Below, in pieces: positions 24,853 to 37,953 of a stretch of DNA of 64,000 nt. Where the stretch lies: contig VWZL01000360.1 of NCBI GenBank assembly GCA_013396915.1, positions 502,649-566,648 on the forward strand, in the 5' to 3' direction. This stretch comes from Stercorarius parasiticus (lineage: Eukaryota; Chordata; Aves; Charadriiformes; Stercorariidae). The stretch's first letter is position 1. Each line of letters opens with the position of its first letter. The notes beneath the pieces were generated by a model, which worked only from the letters and a program-made list of their open reading frames with translations, was not told the DNA's origin and did no database searches. Made by a program: the position numbers and the translations under genes.

Positions 24853-25721
24853 TTTCCTTGTGTTACTTTGTCCTGTTAAACCTGAAAACTGATACCTTGT
24901 GTGAAGTCACTTTTGACTGATGCTTAACTTTCTCAATATGTTAATGCTATTAAAGAACTAAAACTGGCTGACTGAATTGCCACAGGTAGGCATCATCTAC
25001 AGTGCTATAGTCATTAGCACCTCCTCAATATGGACACAGCTGTGATTTTGGGGGTGGAATATTTGCCTTGTGGTGTTTTTCTGGAAATATTAGTTGTAGT
25101 TAGTACCTGCCTAAGGTAGTTTGTTTGTTGTTGTTTTTTTTAAATATTCTTCATATATTTTTTATTATTATTCTGCACATTGTAGTACCTTAAACTTTTA
25201 ATAACTACACATATTTTTGAAACTTTTGAATTCATATCTGGCACTGGTTTAGTAGGGAGTCAAAGGACAGAACATGACTGAATAAATTCTTTATTTGCAG
25301 TCTTTGAAAATACAAAATATAATTTCCTACTGTATGTCTTTCTCTGTTTTACATTCTATGCCATTACTACCTCCATGTCTTTTATTTTAACCATGCAAGA
25401 AAAGCACAGTTTTGGAGCTTCTAGTATTGCTAAAAATCTCTGCAGGAGAAGTTGATGATAAATAAAGTAGCAATATACTACAAATAATACATCTATTTAG
25501 AAATACTGCATGTGCTTCAGCCCCAGGTGCTTCAACTCATTATGGCCTAACCTTCACATCTGCAATTTGCTTCCATTTCAGGACAAAAATAGGCAATATT
25601 TTGGGGGTATTTTCCTTGATTTTATATTTTATACTTTATATTTTCCTCCTTTGCTGTGAATGCAGCAAATAAAACACAAACCATTACGAATATAAAAGAT
25701 TTGCCCTGCTCTTCCTAATCC
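24853..25721. other. Unassigned intron sequence
   Basis: AT-rich, with T-rich patches around 25125-25170. Nothing recognised. Confidence 0.65.
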
Positions 25722-25752
25722 TAATTATGTGTAAACCCATTACACATAATTA
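25722..25752. repeat. Perfect 12-bp inverted repeat, 7-nt loop
   Basis: TAATTATGTGTA (25722-25733) and TACACATAATTA (25741-25752) are exact reverse complements around AACCCAT. No flanking transposon ends or target-site duplication are apparent. Confidence 0.85.
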
Positions 25753-28700
25753 CCTCCCTTAAAGATGTAATGCTGACTCTGGGCTTCTACTGCTCCGTGA
25801 CAGTATACCAATCCGAAACTGCATACAGAATAGAGAATGTCACATTTGCAAAATATAGCATTCAAAGGTTAAAACTGATAAGTTATGCTTGTACATTCAA
25901 ACTCACTTCTGCTGCTGTTTTATATAGTGAACACTGCAGTTAGCGGAATGTTTCCGTCAACTTCCATATGCTATAAATCAAGGTCTCAGCACAGACATTA
26001 ATAGCTCACTCTTAATAGCTTCCTCAAACTCCACATATGCACAGTTCTGCTTCACCACATCCCATTTACTGTTCAGCTGCGCAATTGAACTGTGCGATGA
26101 GCATAGGTGCCACACATATTTTATAAGTGGATCTACAAATAGAAATTTAGCCTGTACAAACTGCTTTCTGCCTAAGGAAACTGTAGAATACTTCATGACT
26201 TACGAACTTTACTTCAATTTCCCTTTGCCTTGTTGGGATAAACACTAGATTAAAGTGTAGAATAAAAGTTTGTAAGTCCTACGGGCCATCAGGCACAACA
26301 CTTCCACAATTACTGGCAACCATATGCTAATAGTTGCCCCAGAGCCTCTTTCTTTCTGTGCTTTGGAAGAAGATAAAAAGCAACAATGCAGAAGTCAAGT
26401 AACAAATTAAGATGGTGTTTTTCCTTCTAGAAATCCCTGCTGACAACAAACAGAAGTCTTGATGCATAGGATTTATTAAACATCATGTACATAACATGCA
26501 AGAACTATGATCAACAGCAAAATATTTTTTCAACAATCCTATGGGAGATACCAACAAAACAAATGCTCAGAGCGTAGCATTACCTACTTTAACTGCTAAT
26601 TCTATTCTTGACTGTTCAACCAGTATCTTCAACAAACTACCAAACTCTATTTTGAAATAGCACCCTATTAGGGAGATAAATCTAGAGCTTCTGACATCTG
26701 AAGGCAAAGGAAGCCTGTGACAGAGGTAAGAAGAGGACCCAAACTTCTGATCACTGAATCTGAGCTTGAACCACAACTCCACTATCTTCTTAGTAGCAGA
26801 TGACCACCATAATAGTTAATAGTAAAATAATAAGAGTAATGTCCTTGGCCAGCAGGAATTAGTGCTCAGGCTATCTTAAAGGAGAACAACCTATAAGGAA
26901 CTGAAAACAACCTTAGCACAGCGCACATCTTTTAGGTAGAGATGCAGGATAAAAAGCAATGAAAATACAATGGTGCTGTAGAGAAGGATCAGCTGGTTAC
27001 GGTCAATCAAATGCTGATCGTGAGTTAACACCACCAGGCAGCTGTATAGAAGCCAAAAAGCTGGGCTAATTGGGAAAGAAGTACATGTGACTTCAAAAGT
27101 TGCGATCCTTTGACGTTACAGTCAACACTGGTAAAGGCTTCAGCTGAAGTGAAACAGCTACTTTGACCCTTCATTTCAAATAGAGAAAGGAGAGAGAACA
27201 AGACTGATGATACCTAGAAAAAAAACCACGAAAGATCCAGAAAAAACTGCTGGGATGCAGTCTGCTTAGACTGGGGAAAGATGGCAACAATATGATATTG
27301 TTGTCAGTAAAACATGGAGTAGAGGACAAGTAATACTGTTTCTTATTGCATTAAGAAAATTAATGTTAGCCAGTTGGGGAAAAATTTTCTGAGGATAGCA
27401 AAGCATTTTCACAGACCAGTTTAGGAGCTTCATCATTATAAGACTACAAAAACTGCTCAAGAAAACCTCTGTCAGGAGGATTTATGCATAGCTGAACTTG
27501 CCTTAGGATGAGAAGGAATTAAGATGGCTTTTCTGGTCACATGATTCTAAATAGTCTGGACACATTTTACTGTACATGTTTTAGTTTTATCCTGTAGGAG
27601 GAGTAATTTCGTAAGAATTCAACATTATCCCAATGGAATTATTCTTTGAGACAGAAAAACCCATGCAGAACAGATGGAATTCCAGAGGACCAGAGTAGCT
27701 GGTAGTTCTCAGTACAACACTATGAAGCAGGCTGCTAGTACAATAACCACATTATCTCCTCCTCCTTCCCCAAAAAGCTGTAACTTAGTCATCAAAATAA
27801 TTTTGCAAGATTACAGCAAAGTCATGGTAATTTGCAGTACTAAAGATGTGTGGCACTAAAAAAAATAATAAAAAGAAATAACCCATCTTGCTTCATGTAG
27901 ATTAACATTCAGCACTTGTCAGAAAAGGTCTTCACTAAAGAAAAATGATACAAAGAGCCTGTCAGAAAGCAATCACTATGTACAAGGCAAAAAGCTTGTT
28001 GTGTACCAGCTGAATATAGTGATGCTATATGGCAGAGCAGAGTTTATCTAGGACTTGAGCATCAACACTCAACAGAGCGTCTCAGGCACAGCGCACATCC
28101 CAGCCTATGGGTTCCACAGCCACCAGAGGGAAACGAAGCACACGATCAGAAGGGAACAAATAAATGTGAATGAGTGGCTTGAGCACATCCAGGTAACAAG
28201 AGCAACTTCTGTGCTCTGCAAAGTGCTTTGTGGAGAAACACGCTGAGTTTGATCTGACTGGTCACTGCAGTAGTACCGTAGGTGTCTGTGCCCTTCAATT
28301 GCATGTGCTACCTCCCTCCTCAAATATAGTACTCACTAGGTGATACCACACATGCACACAACACTGAAAACAGATGTACTGTCTACGTGTAATCTCGAAG
28401 CTTCCTCTTCTGGCTCTTTATTCCACTGACTCAGCATAAAACAATGTCAAATTTGGTTTCAGCACTCAATGGCCTTGTCTGCGTATGTGCTAGTATGCTC
28501 TTGATTGAGTTCTACTAAAAATACGTCTGCAAACGAACATATTTCCAATTGAGATGACTCATTTTATTATTTCTCACCAATTAGTTTCTGTGGCCCTACA
28601 ATCCTGAAAAATGCCAAGTTCAGCTGTCAGTGTCTAATAATAAGTCTATCTGTCTGTAATCATAGTTAGTAATGGCTAACTCCGCATCCAATGCAGTTGA

Positions 28701-31320
28701 CAGAGGAGTGCTGAAAAACATCTGCAACAAAGTATGAATACCAAATTAAACAGAAAACAGCTAGTGGGCTGATTTCAGCTTCTTAACAGACCCAGTATGT
28801 CAGCTTTATCTCTGATGTAATTCCACTTATTTTAGGAATTTGATAAGAATTCTATTGCATTACACCCTCACTCACTAGTTCCAGGCTATGTCTCTTCTGC
28901 AAAGGTGTGATTACAGCATGCGACATATCTATGCTATATTTGATCTCACTGGTGTGAATAACAGTACCAGTAAAGTCAGAGGTGACAGCATGCTAGAAAA
29001 GGTGTCCACAAGATTCTGCAGGCAAAACCAAGATTACATCTATAATCTGAGGCAGGCAGTTAACAAGACGCCTCTAAACAAACGCCAAGTATCTTATAAC
29101 CCCATGGTGCTCAGTCCAAGCTAATAAATCCAGACTTTCACCAGTATCTGGAAATGCTGCATCTGAAAATAATCACTGAAGGGCTTTAGTTTTACAACAC
29201 TCTTCTGAGAAAGAGTTCATTAATCTCAGCTGGAGAACAGAAGCACATGTTAAAACAAATACTTTGTTCAAGGTCACACAATACTTAGACTTAAGCTGAA
29301 CCCGTTCCTTTTTGTGTATTCCTCCTACTTCACTAACAGGTTCCAGAGAGCAAGAAGGCTCCGACAACATACCTCTCTTGTGGATACGGCCCTCTCACTC
29401 CAACTCAGCCTGTGAAAACCTCCACTTTGCATCACCCCTTTCGTACAAGAATACAAGAGAAATGTTCACCAGCCCTCAGTTTTGTGAGCAGACTCGGGAG
29501 GCTACGTCAGTAATATGACCATCTGCTTGAGTTTGCAGATTCAATCCTAGATGACTTTCTCTTCCCTCAATCTTTTTTCAGCAGTATTTCTTGAGTCATT
29601 CCACTTCAGCGCTCTGCCAGACTGGTATTATGCAGCTGCATGATCGATCATGCAACCTTTCCTCTCTAATTCCCAAAGACTCACCTGCCACTGTGTTTTT
29701 TTTTTTAGTTTTGGAGCAAGGTTAAAGATTCATTCTAATCTTCATTTGTTTCAGCCATGTAATACTCTGACAATATATTTCTCCCTGCTTTCATTCTGCT
29801 GTAACTTATGAGATTCACCCTTTCATTTAACACATTTCCCATGTGATGCTTTCTTGTCACCATGAGAAGTCTACCACGTTTCTGAATTCTTCCTTCTTAG
29901 ACTAATTCCATTTTGAAAAATTCTCTCAGACTTCTGTTCACAACATTTCTTCTGAGCATCTTTCATTTATGTTCTATTCTTTCCAGCAGATCATTAATGA
30001 AATTATTAAGATGAGATGTGGCATCTTCCCATGATCAACTCCAAAAGGGGTATTACCAACATTCAATTTCTAGCCAGCTTAAAATGCCATAAAAGGGACA
30101 TGATATGGAGCTGTATCATATTACAAAACCCCAAGTAATCAACACTGAAAACCCAGTTCCTAGACACCTTCACTAAATAAGCAAGCATACAGAAGATTTT
30201 CAGTCTCCTGTTATAGAGACTGGTTGTTCCTTCAAAAAAAGGGACCAATATCAAATATATCCCACTGTCTCCAAACAGTGCCGCTGTGTTCTACATTTAT
30301 CTCTTCTTAACCTGCCCCAAAATACCCATTTCTCAAAACATCAATGTACAAAATAAAGACTGCAGCAGTCTTAAAACACTAAACTCCAAACTTGATATCT
30401 AAACAACTACAGTACTTAGATATCAAGAAATAATTGCATTCTATAGGGACAGTGCAGTTGAGGGGAAGAACGCTAAATTGAGAGAAGTGGCGGATTTTGT
30501 TCCCAGATCCCCCACCAAATTTTTAAAATTTATTAATCAAGTTATTCCCCTGTGCTTAAGCCCCTTCCACATCTTTTTTGGTTGTACTTATTTAGACTCT
30601 AAGTTCTCCCAGGCAAGACTATTCCAAATTCAGTTTCAAGATAAATCATACCATTAATAAGTGCAAGATTACATACATGCTGTAGCAGGAAAGAAACAAA
30701 GACTTATACGTAGTATGAAATGCTTTGTTTGTTGGAGGTGGGTTTTTTTTTCCATCAAGAGTGAGTTTAAGCAGCAGCTACAGACCATGTCAGGAGAACT
30801 ATCCAGTGGTCCAGCCACACAGCCTCCCAAGAAGGCACTGAAAATGTACACGTCCCAATTTTTACTCAAAAAAAGCCTCCATAAGCACAGTGCTGGAAAA
30901 AATATACAATAAAATAAACCAGCTCGAAGTCTGCTTGGTGGCTTTACCTGCAGCGCCCTGGGAACGGGCAGCAATGAATAGGTCAGGTGCTTGGTTCAAT
31001 AGGCTGCCTGTGGCCCACAGCTGAGATATCTTTCCTCTGCTTAGCAGAAGTGTCATCAGGTTCAAACAGCAATCATATTTTGCAGAATCATTATATTGGA
31101 AACTTATTGCTTTTCTCTTCAACAAGTGAAGAAGATTAAAAGAAGCAGCAGGACAAACTGGGACTGAGATTCAGAGAGCAACAATTAGTGATTTTGACTA
31201 CTCCCAGTGATCAAGTCAGAGCTACATATAACAGGAGAACACCAGGTACAGACCACCACTCTCCTCCAAATATGAAACACTTCTTATGGCTTGTTTTTTG
31301 AATTTATCTATCCATCTCTG
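25753..31320. other. Unassigned intron sequence, about 5.6 kb
   Basis: No gene or clear repeat. Frames are all under about 100 codons and unrecognised. A short segment near 29270 resembles part of a MIR but is too degraded to call. Confidence 0.6.
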
Positions 31321-31348
31321 AAAAAAAAACACACAAAAAAAAAACCCA
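31321..31348. repeat. A-rich tract ending in CCC
   Basis: Two A runs separated by CACAC and ended by CCC. Confidence 0.85.
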
Positions 31349-32280
31349 TGGCATTTGCTTCCAGATTTCCAGACATCTCATAGGAAATTAATCCTCTCAG
31401 CTGTATTCTGTGTTATTCTCTCACTTTTCTAACCCCACCACTCCCATGATGATCTATTCTTCCTATTTCACACAGCACTTTGCACTCTTTTCATTCTTCT
31501 TCCCCTTACAGTCTTTCTTCCATTGATCGTATCTCCTGGTTTCAGCCCTCCATTCCCCATCCTACAATCCTTTGTTCATATCCCACCTTCCAGCCCTGAC
31601 ACCATTACACTGTACCCAGGTGTGTCCAGTACCTCTCTGCCCTCCTCTCATGCCCTCTCCTGCTCTCAGGTCTCCTCCCTGGCCACCAGAATAACCCCTG
31701 AAAAGGCCTCAGCATGAGCCTTCCTCACAAGATGTATTATTTACCTACCTCCTACCGCTCTGTTCAGCGAGAACAAGTACTTCCTGGAGGGATGCTGCCA
31801 GCTCCACATTCATGAGAGCTTTCAGCCTTTCTGCTAGAGAGAGCTACAGGAGCAGTGGTGTCCACAGAGCAGGCAAGGGGATGCAGGCCACGGCAAATGT
31901 CCTAGTAGAGCCACAGCCCACCCGAGGGCAGAATTTTCTCCCTGTCAGTGGCTGATCTGCTTCTGCACCCACCTTACACCAGCTGGGATTGAACTCAGTA
32001 CCTTATGATGGGTAAAGGGAACAGTACTTCAGGAAACAGAGCATTCTGGCTGAACAGCTGCAATGGAGCAGTTGGGACTAACAAGTAACAGTCTTTACAG
32101 AGAAAAAATTTAGACAGACTTCTTCAGTTTAAAAAGCCACTCTGATCTCTCTCAGTTCTAACGATGCAAATGCTTGGCCATACTGAACAGTAGGAAGAAA
32201 GTAAGGGAGGTTTGGTAGCCCTATCCACATACCCAGGGATGTCAGGGAAACAGACGTTTGATGATTTTTGCAAGGGTATC
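31349..32280. other. Unassigned intron; pyrimidine-rich block then possible SINE-like segment
   Basis: About 31420-31700 is rich in C and T. About 31900-32040 contains, on the minus strand, GAGTTCAATCCCAGCTGG, which resembles a Pol III B box. No A box, tRNA fold or known SINE body was recognised, so no element is called. Confidence 0.45.
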
Positions 32281-32365
32281 TTAAAAACAAACAAAACAAA
32301 CCCAAAAAACCTCCCACCCCACAGCATTCAAGAAAGAAAAAGAAAGCAAAGAAAAAAAAAAAAAA
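32281..32365. repeat. A-rich low-complexity stretch
   Basis: AAAC/AAAACAAACCC units, a short unique segment, then a GAAA-rich run ending in about 14 A. Confidence 0.85.
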
Positions 32366-34296
32366 GACTGAATCCTTTCCTATTAAGCTGTAATACCATA
32401 CTTTAGTGTACTAACACCACAAGAAAGTCAAAATACCAAACAGAAGAAGGGAAGCAGATCACATTTAGGAATAGATCATTATACCTAGTACATTGCAGTT
32501 TATACACATATCGTGTGTCAAAAACAAAATAATTTCTTTTTTGGGGGAGGGTGTCCTACTCATACTACCAGCTGCCAGTCAAGGGAGCAGCACTGGGATG
32601 GCCAAGGATATTAAGCCTCAGCTAACCTTGGGGAGGTTGAGAGGGTCATGTTTTTGTTACCAGACATTTTCAGTCCTATAATGGTACTCAGCTTTAAAGA
32701 AAAGTATGATGAGGAAAACATTCCTCAAGCAAGGAACCACAGATTGCATTGACAATTCTTGTTAACTTTATCCAAATTTTGAATCATAGTAGTTAAGCCA
32801 TATTTATTCTACAACTTCAATCAAGTCATGGTATGACAAACCACACTATTAAGGTGCCTTTTTCAGTGAATCCTGCTTCATGAGAAAGATGTTCTAGACA
32901 ATAGTAATTGTGCATTTTATTTAACTTGCCAGCTCTACTTTTACCTCACTTCTATGATAAAAGAAAACTTGAAAAATATTTTGTTTTTTAAAATTAGGTT
33001 TCAAACTACTGCTATTTAATCCATAAAACTGCCTTGATATGTCCCAGTAAAAGTATAATGCCATTAACTAACAAATACTCATTTCATTTGACGCATCACA
33101 AGACACACCATGATCACAGGACTTACTTGGCAACAACTGCCCCGCAGAAGCACTCCCTAAACAAACGATGTGTCATTTACTTCGTATTATTTTAAAAAAG
33201 AACATGTATAGAGAGTGTGAAGTGACAGAAGTCTTTCCCAAATGTAGTAGATGTGTCTAGGCAAGGTGCTACAATAATCCCAAAATATTTTGCCAGGAGT
33301 CAAGTGTTCTAGGTGGCCCCTGTGCTTGCTGCTTCTGAAACTAATAGGTTACTTCTTGGCACCTCCTAAAACGCTGTTGAATGGGAAATGGGACAGGGAG
33401 GTGTCTGTGGCATCCTGAAACACAGACACATCTCAAAACAAGCATTCGCACACTGAATAGCCTGAACAGTTCTTATCCTGACTGCATTATTTTCTCCTCA
33501 AACAGAACACGTAAAACACTGAATTTTGTATTTTACACTGAAGCTGCCACACCAGGTCTGCCAATGGTCAGATTTCTGCTGCAGAATTTAGATCCAAATC
33601 ATCAAGCAGCCACATATCCACAGGTTTTCATGAACATGGGACTTTCGTCTGAACTTTACCAAGTGCTGCAGCTTGTTACTACTCAGTCAGTACTTGACGA
33701 TATCAAAGAATGCCTCCTCCAGAGAAAAATATACTATAAATCTTGTAGAAACTGTCTTGTCATTCCATTTGCATTCTTTTTTTTAGACTGAAAAATAGTA
33801 TTAGTACAAAAAAACCTGAAATATTCAGCGCAATAGCAGTATATGTTGCATTGACAAATTCTGCATAAGAAATCAAAGCACGCTGCAGTAGAAGATTTGG
33901 TTATTAAAGACTGCAGGTATTAACAGAACAGTAAGCAGATCCCAATGCATTCTGTGCTAAGCCTGTCTTTTGAAATAATAAAAATTTATGGGTTCCTAAA
34001 AGAATTTCTCTACGCTAGCTTGCATGGCACTCTTAATTTTAAGTCATTTATCTTGAGTCCTTCATGGTCTTACCAACGGAGCTGAACAGTTCGTGGAAAA
34101 GCTGTGAGATTCAACTAGCACAATGTTGTTGAGCAACTGCTACCCAAGAAAAATTCAGGATTCTTCAGATATACAGGAAAATGCCTTTCTATCACCAGGT
34201 TCTGATGCCAGCAGGTAATTCTTCACAGTTTTTAATCAGATGCAATGACAGAAGGCTACAGTCAACTGAGAGTCACAAATATATGTTATCAAGCAG
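32366..34296. other. Unassigned intron with a 136-codon plus frame
   Basis: Positions 33381-33791 are open on the plus strand for 136 codons (it contains LYQVLQLVTTQSVLDDIKEC). I do not recognise the product, and the frame lies antisense within RYR2 intron 1. I treat it as probably not a gene. Confidence 0.45.
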
Positions 34297-34803
34297 GTGC
34301 AAAAATATCTTTCAAGCTTATGTACATGTCACAACGTAACGTTCAGAGACAGTCCGATTTTTATTTCCCATTCCCTCCCCCAAACAAACTCACTAGCTAT
34401 CGTAAATGAGCCAGTGAAATGGAAAATTATCACCAAGAATATTGAAACAGCAGGAGTATCTTTCAACTGCTTCTACTCTAGCTTTCACCAGCAAGTGCTT
34501 CAACACACAAAATTATGCATAAGCACAAACTTAAACGTTATAAACCACAAATTTATATTTGTATACTCATTTTTGTTCTTCCATATATATATATTTTATA
34601 TCATGTGGGATAAAAGGTATACTTCACTATCCCCAACTAAGAAAGGGGCAAAAACCAAACAACAAAATCTCACCATGTTTCTTTATACAGTGGAATTAAT
34701 GGTTCAGTATTATATTTTAAAAGTACATTTTCTCAAAAAAACAAATGTTGAAAGTAGGTTCATCAGAGCTGAAAATACAAATTCTCAAATACTGATTTCA
34801 TGA
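34297..34803. other. Longest open frame in the window (168 codons, plus), coding status doubtful
   Basis: The plus strand is open for 168 codons. The translation is rich in F, Y, I, K and N with a hydrophobic stretch near residues 88-106 (FIFVYSFLFFHIYIFYI). That stretch comes partly from AT-repeat sequence around 34575-34600. No family is recognised and composition is that of AT-rich noncoding DNA. I do not call it a gene. Confidence 0.4.
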
Positions 34804-35011
34804 TCATATACTGAACTCCATTTTTCCAACTCTTATGTACAGTAAGGAATTCTGTTATTGCTTCCACTGTACTTTGAGAGTACCGAGACAGTAAAAAGTT
34901 ATCATATGAGCCTCATCTGATACTAGAAGTTCTCCCAGAAATCTGTCAGAATTGCTACTAAAGAAGAGAGTAAAATTAACATTTTTATTTCCAGTATGAA
35001 ATTATATGTAT

Positions 35012-35030
35012 AGCCTGTTTTTTACAGGCT
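35012..35030. repeat. Perfect 7-bp inverted repeat, 5-nt T loop
   Basis: AGCCTGT (35012-35018), TTTTT, ACAGGCT (35024-35030). Short; possibly chance. Confidence 0.65.
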
Positions 35031-35407
35031 GCTATTTATCAAGTGCTAATCTTGCTAAAAATTGCTCTATTACATTAATTGTAAATCAGAGAAGTCTGAG
35101 AAAATGAGAAGAACATTTTAATCAGGAAAGTAGATTCAGAATAATGGTTTCATCTGAGCCAAAGAAAATGAAGGGTGGAAATTTTAATGCTGGGGCATTT
35201 TTTGCTGTTTTTCTGCATATCTTACATGACTAAAGAGCTGTATTTTAACAATACCTTTTAAATTTAATACTTAATGTAAGATATGTCTAAATCACAGAAC
35301 TTAATATACTAACTTGTCTACTTGTTACAGGGAACATCACCAGTTTTCATTCCTTCGTGCATGTCAACTGACGGTTAACACCTACTGTTAAAACACAGGT
35401 GTAATTC

Positions 35408-35429
35408 CCAGTCCCAGTCCCAATCCCAT
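35408..35429. repeat. Short 6-bp tandem repeat (CCCAGT)n
   Basis: About three and a half copies of a CCCAGT/CCCAAT unit. Confidence 0.8.
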
Positions 35430-37926
35430 GAAAGCTTCCACGTTGTCTCAAACACAGTACATGCATATAACCTCATTTTAGGTCACAACTGTATTTCAAT
35501 GCTGGCCCTCTAAAGTCATTAGTTTTAGTGCTTATTTAAACAATTTTTAAGTACAGCGGCAAAGCTAGGCTGATAACCATCTGTCTATCAAAGAGGCCAA
35601 GAACCATGAGCTCTTTTTAAATGCTTATTTTGGCTCTACTGAGTCCCTTTGGCTCAGTGAGCTCCTGCACCATTTAGACTAGGATGTATCACACCTAACT
35701 TAAAGCATCTAAAATTCACTCACCTAAGTCTATTTAGCTACCATCTGTCATTTAGCTATTTACATCTACTCAAATGCAGCTGCCTTTACAGCCAATGGCA
35801 GGAGACTGGTTTTCCAGAAAGCAAGGCACCTTCATGTGAAATAAGATTTTAAAACAGCCATGATGAACTTGCCCTCTGCAAGTATCTCCTCCCCTCTTTG
35901 GACTCCGCAATAATCAGCTTAGGTGGGGGTGACCAACACTTAGGTGTCCCAGTTTAGGTGACATGATTCCCAGCCTCAGCATGCTCACAGCAACTTGTCC
36001 AATGGTAAAGAGGCAACAGAGAACCATTCGTCTCTACGGAACAGTCTCGTGTTTTCAGTGAAGTGGAAGTATGAAAACTGACTCACAATATCTCAAGGCA
36101 TCAAATTTAAAGAAATTTAGGCAAGCTTTGTGTGACTACTGAAATTATAGCTATGTCCTAAATAACAACAAACGAATAGCTGTGGACTGGGACTTCACAT
36201 TCTTTTACTGCCCATTGCCTTAGCCAAATCACATAAAAACTGAGGAAAGGAGAACACCTCGGCATATTAATTTCAACTCAAATCACATGCAAAGCTCAGT
36301 ATTCAAAACAAACTGTCAATTGTTCATTCCAGTTCTACTCACATCCCTTGAGTCCTCAGTCACAAGATCAGTTGCTTCCCAGTTTTTGTATAAACTTACA
36401 AGTGTGTGCATGCCGCACCTTCAGCCCCCAAATGTCATTGTGATGACAACACGAACAAATTCTGAGGCAATACAGGATTTATAGAGACCTCAGATAGCAT
36501 GAGCCGTGAGCAAGCCAGACATCTCTCCACTTCTCTGCCAGCTGCTGCAAAATATTTAGATGGAGGAGGAAAAGCTAATGAAAATTCTGGGAAGAAAGTG
36601 TAAATTGGTGAGGCTTTGGCAATCCAGCTTCCACACAGCTGGCTGTCCCAGGAAGAGGAGCGGGACTGCTGCAGTCAAGTGTTAGGTGTTTATGTCCAAG
36701 CTAGTTTTCAGCTACTCTCTTGACTAAAAAGTGAAACTGGATTAGTACATCAGATCAGAAGATCATATCATAAACAACAGACTAATATCAAGAAGAAAAA
36801 AAAAATAAACTGAATGGCTGGCATAAATCCTGCTATAGTTCTCATTTTAGGTCAGCTTTATCAGTTGTCGTCTTGTCCAATTTTTGTGGGCAGGCATAAG
36901 ACAATAGACCTGAGAGAACAGAATCAAAATACTGGCCTGAAATCAGTAAGTCTTACAGTAACTACCACAGCAGAAAAGGATATTTAATAAAAGAAGTTGG
37001 TAAGTTCAAGGCACGATAATGCATACTGTTATCATTACAGCATACAGACCGTTGAACAAGATTTATGCATGCATCCATACACATACACATGTACCAGGAT
37101 CAAATCAGTTAAAAGTTAAAATTCAAAGATTCTGGTTTTACTTGCCCTTCAGCCCCCATAACTCATCTTAAGTAGAAATTAGAAATAAAAATTTTGTCTT
37201 CTCTCCACATGCTGTCATAAATTTTAAGAATATTTATGGCTAGGTAGAGATTTTCGTGACCTTTGTTGAGCAGGCCATTGATCTCAGTACTGCAGATGTA
37301 AAACAGAATGAAAAAAAATCTCTTTGGAAAGCAAGATATATAGATAAGGGCAGATCATTTTAGCCACAAACTTCACTTACATGAACATAGCATATTCTTC
37401 ACCTCAATACTGATGTCATTTTAGGTTCATCCTAAATCCTGTATTTGCTACTGAACGGGAAAGATGATGAAAATTAAAGGAGAACAAAGCCTACAGAATG
37501 AAATGATAGAGGCCTCTGTACCTTACCACTTAAAACTGAAGCATGCAGGAGTTAAACCAGTTAAAAGGCAGAAGGTCCTAGCATAGTATAGACAACTGTA
37601 ATGAACAACCACCGGACTTAGTTACATCAGAAAGGAAATGCTGCGACGGTTGTGTGGGAAACTACCAGTTAATTGACTTCGCCGCTATTGGTAATACAAA
37701 TCCATGAAGTATGGAAGGAAAAATTGACATCACCTATGAAGAATCACTTTTTTTTTTTCCTTTTTTATTTTATTTATCTGTTCTAAATATCTCTGCTAAA
37801 ACAAGCAAGGAAAACCAGTTAGATTTATGTCCAGGGCACCACCAGAGAAATCAAAAGAAGTTTAGCCGTTGTCATCGGGAGGAACGCCTGGCAGTAAAAA
37901 CATGACTGGAGAGTTCGGCAGGGTAG
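35430..37926. other. Unassigned intron sequence
   Basis: It contains repeated CACCTAAGT/CTTAGGTG-type words in both orientations at 35721-35958, which may be a decayed repeat. A T-rich tract lies at 37748-37777. Nothing else recognised. Confidence 0.55.
37748..37777. repeat. T-rich tract
   Basis: T runs broken by CC and single A. Confidence 0.9.
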
Positions 37927-37953
37927 ACACTTAACACTTACCCTGTTAAGTGT
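37927..37953. repeat. Perfect 9-bp inverted repeat, 9-nt loop
   Basis: ACACTTAAC (37927-37935) and GTTAAGTGT (37945-37953) around ACTTACCCT. Confidence 0.75.

Noticed and set aside
29255..29310. MIR-like word CAAGGTCACACAAT
   Set aside because: A single 10-base match to the MIR core without supporting flanks.
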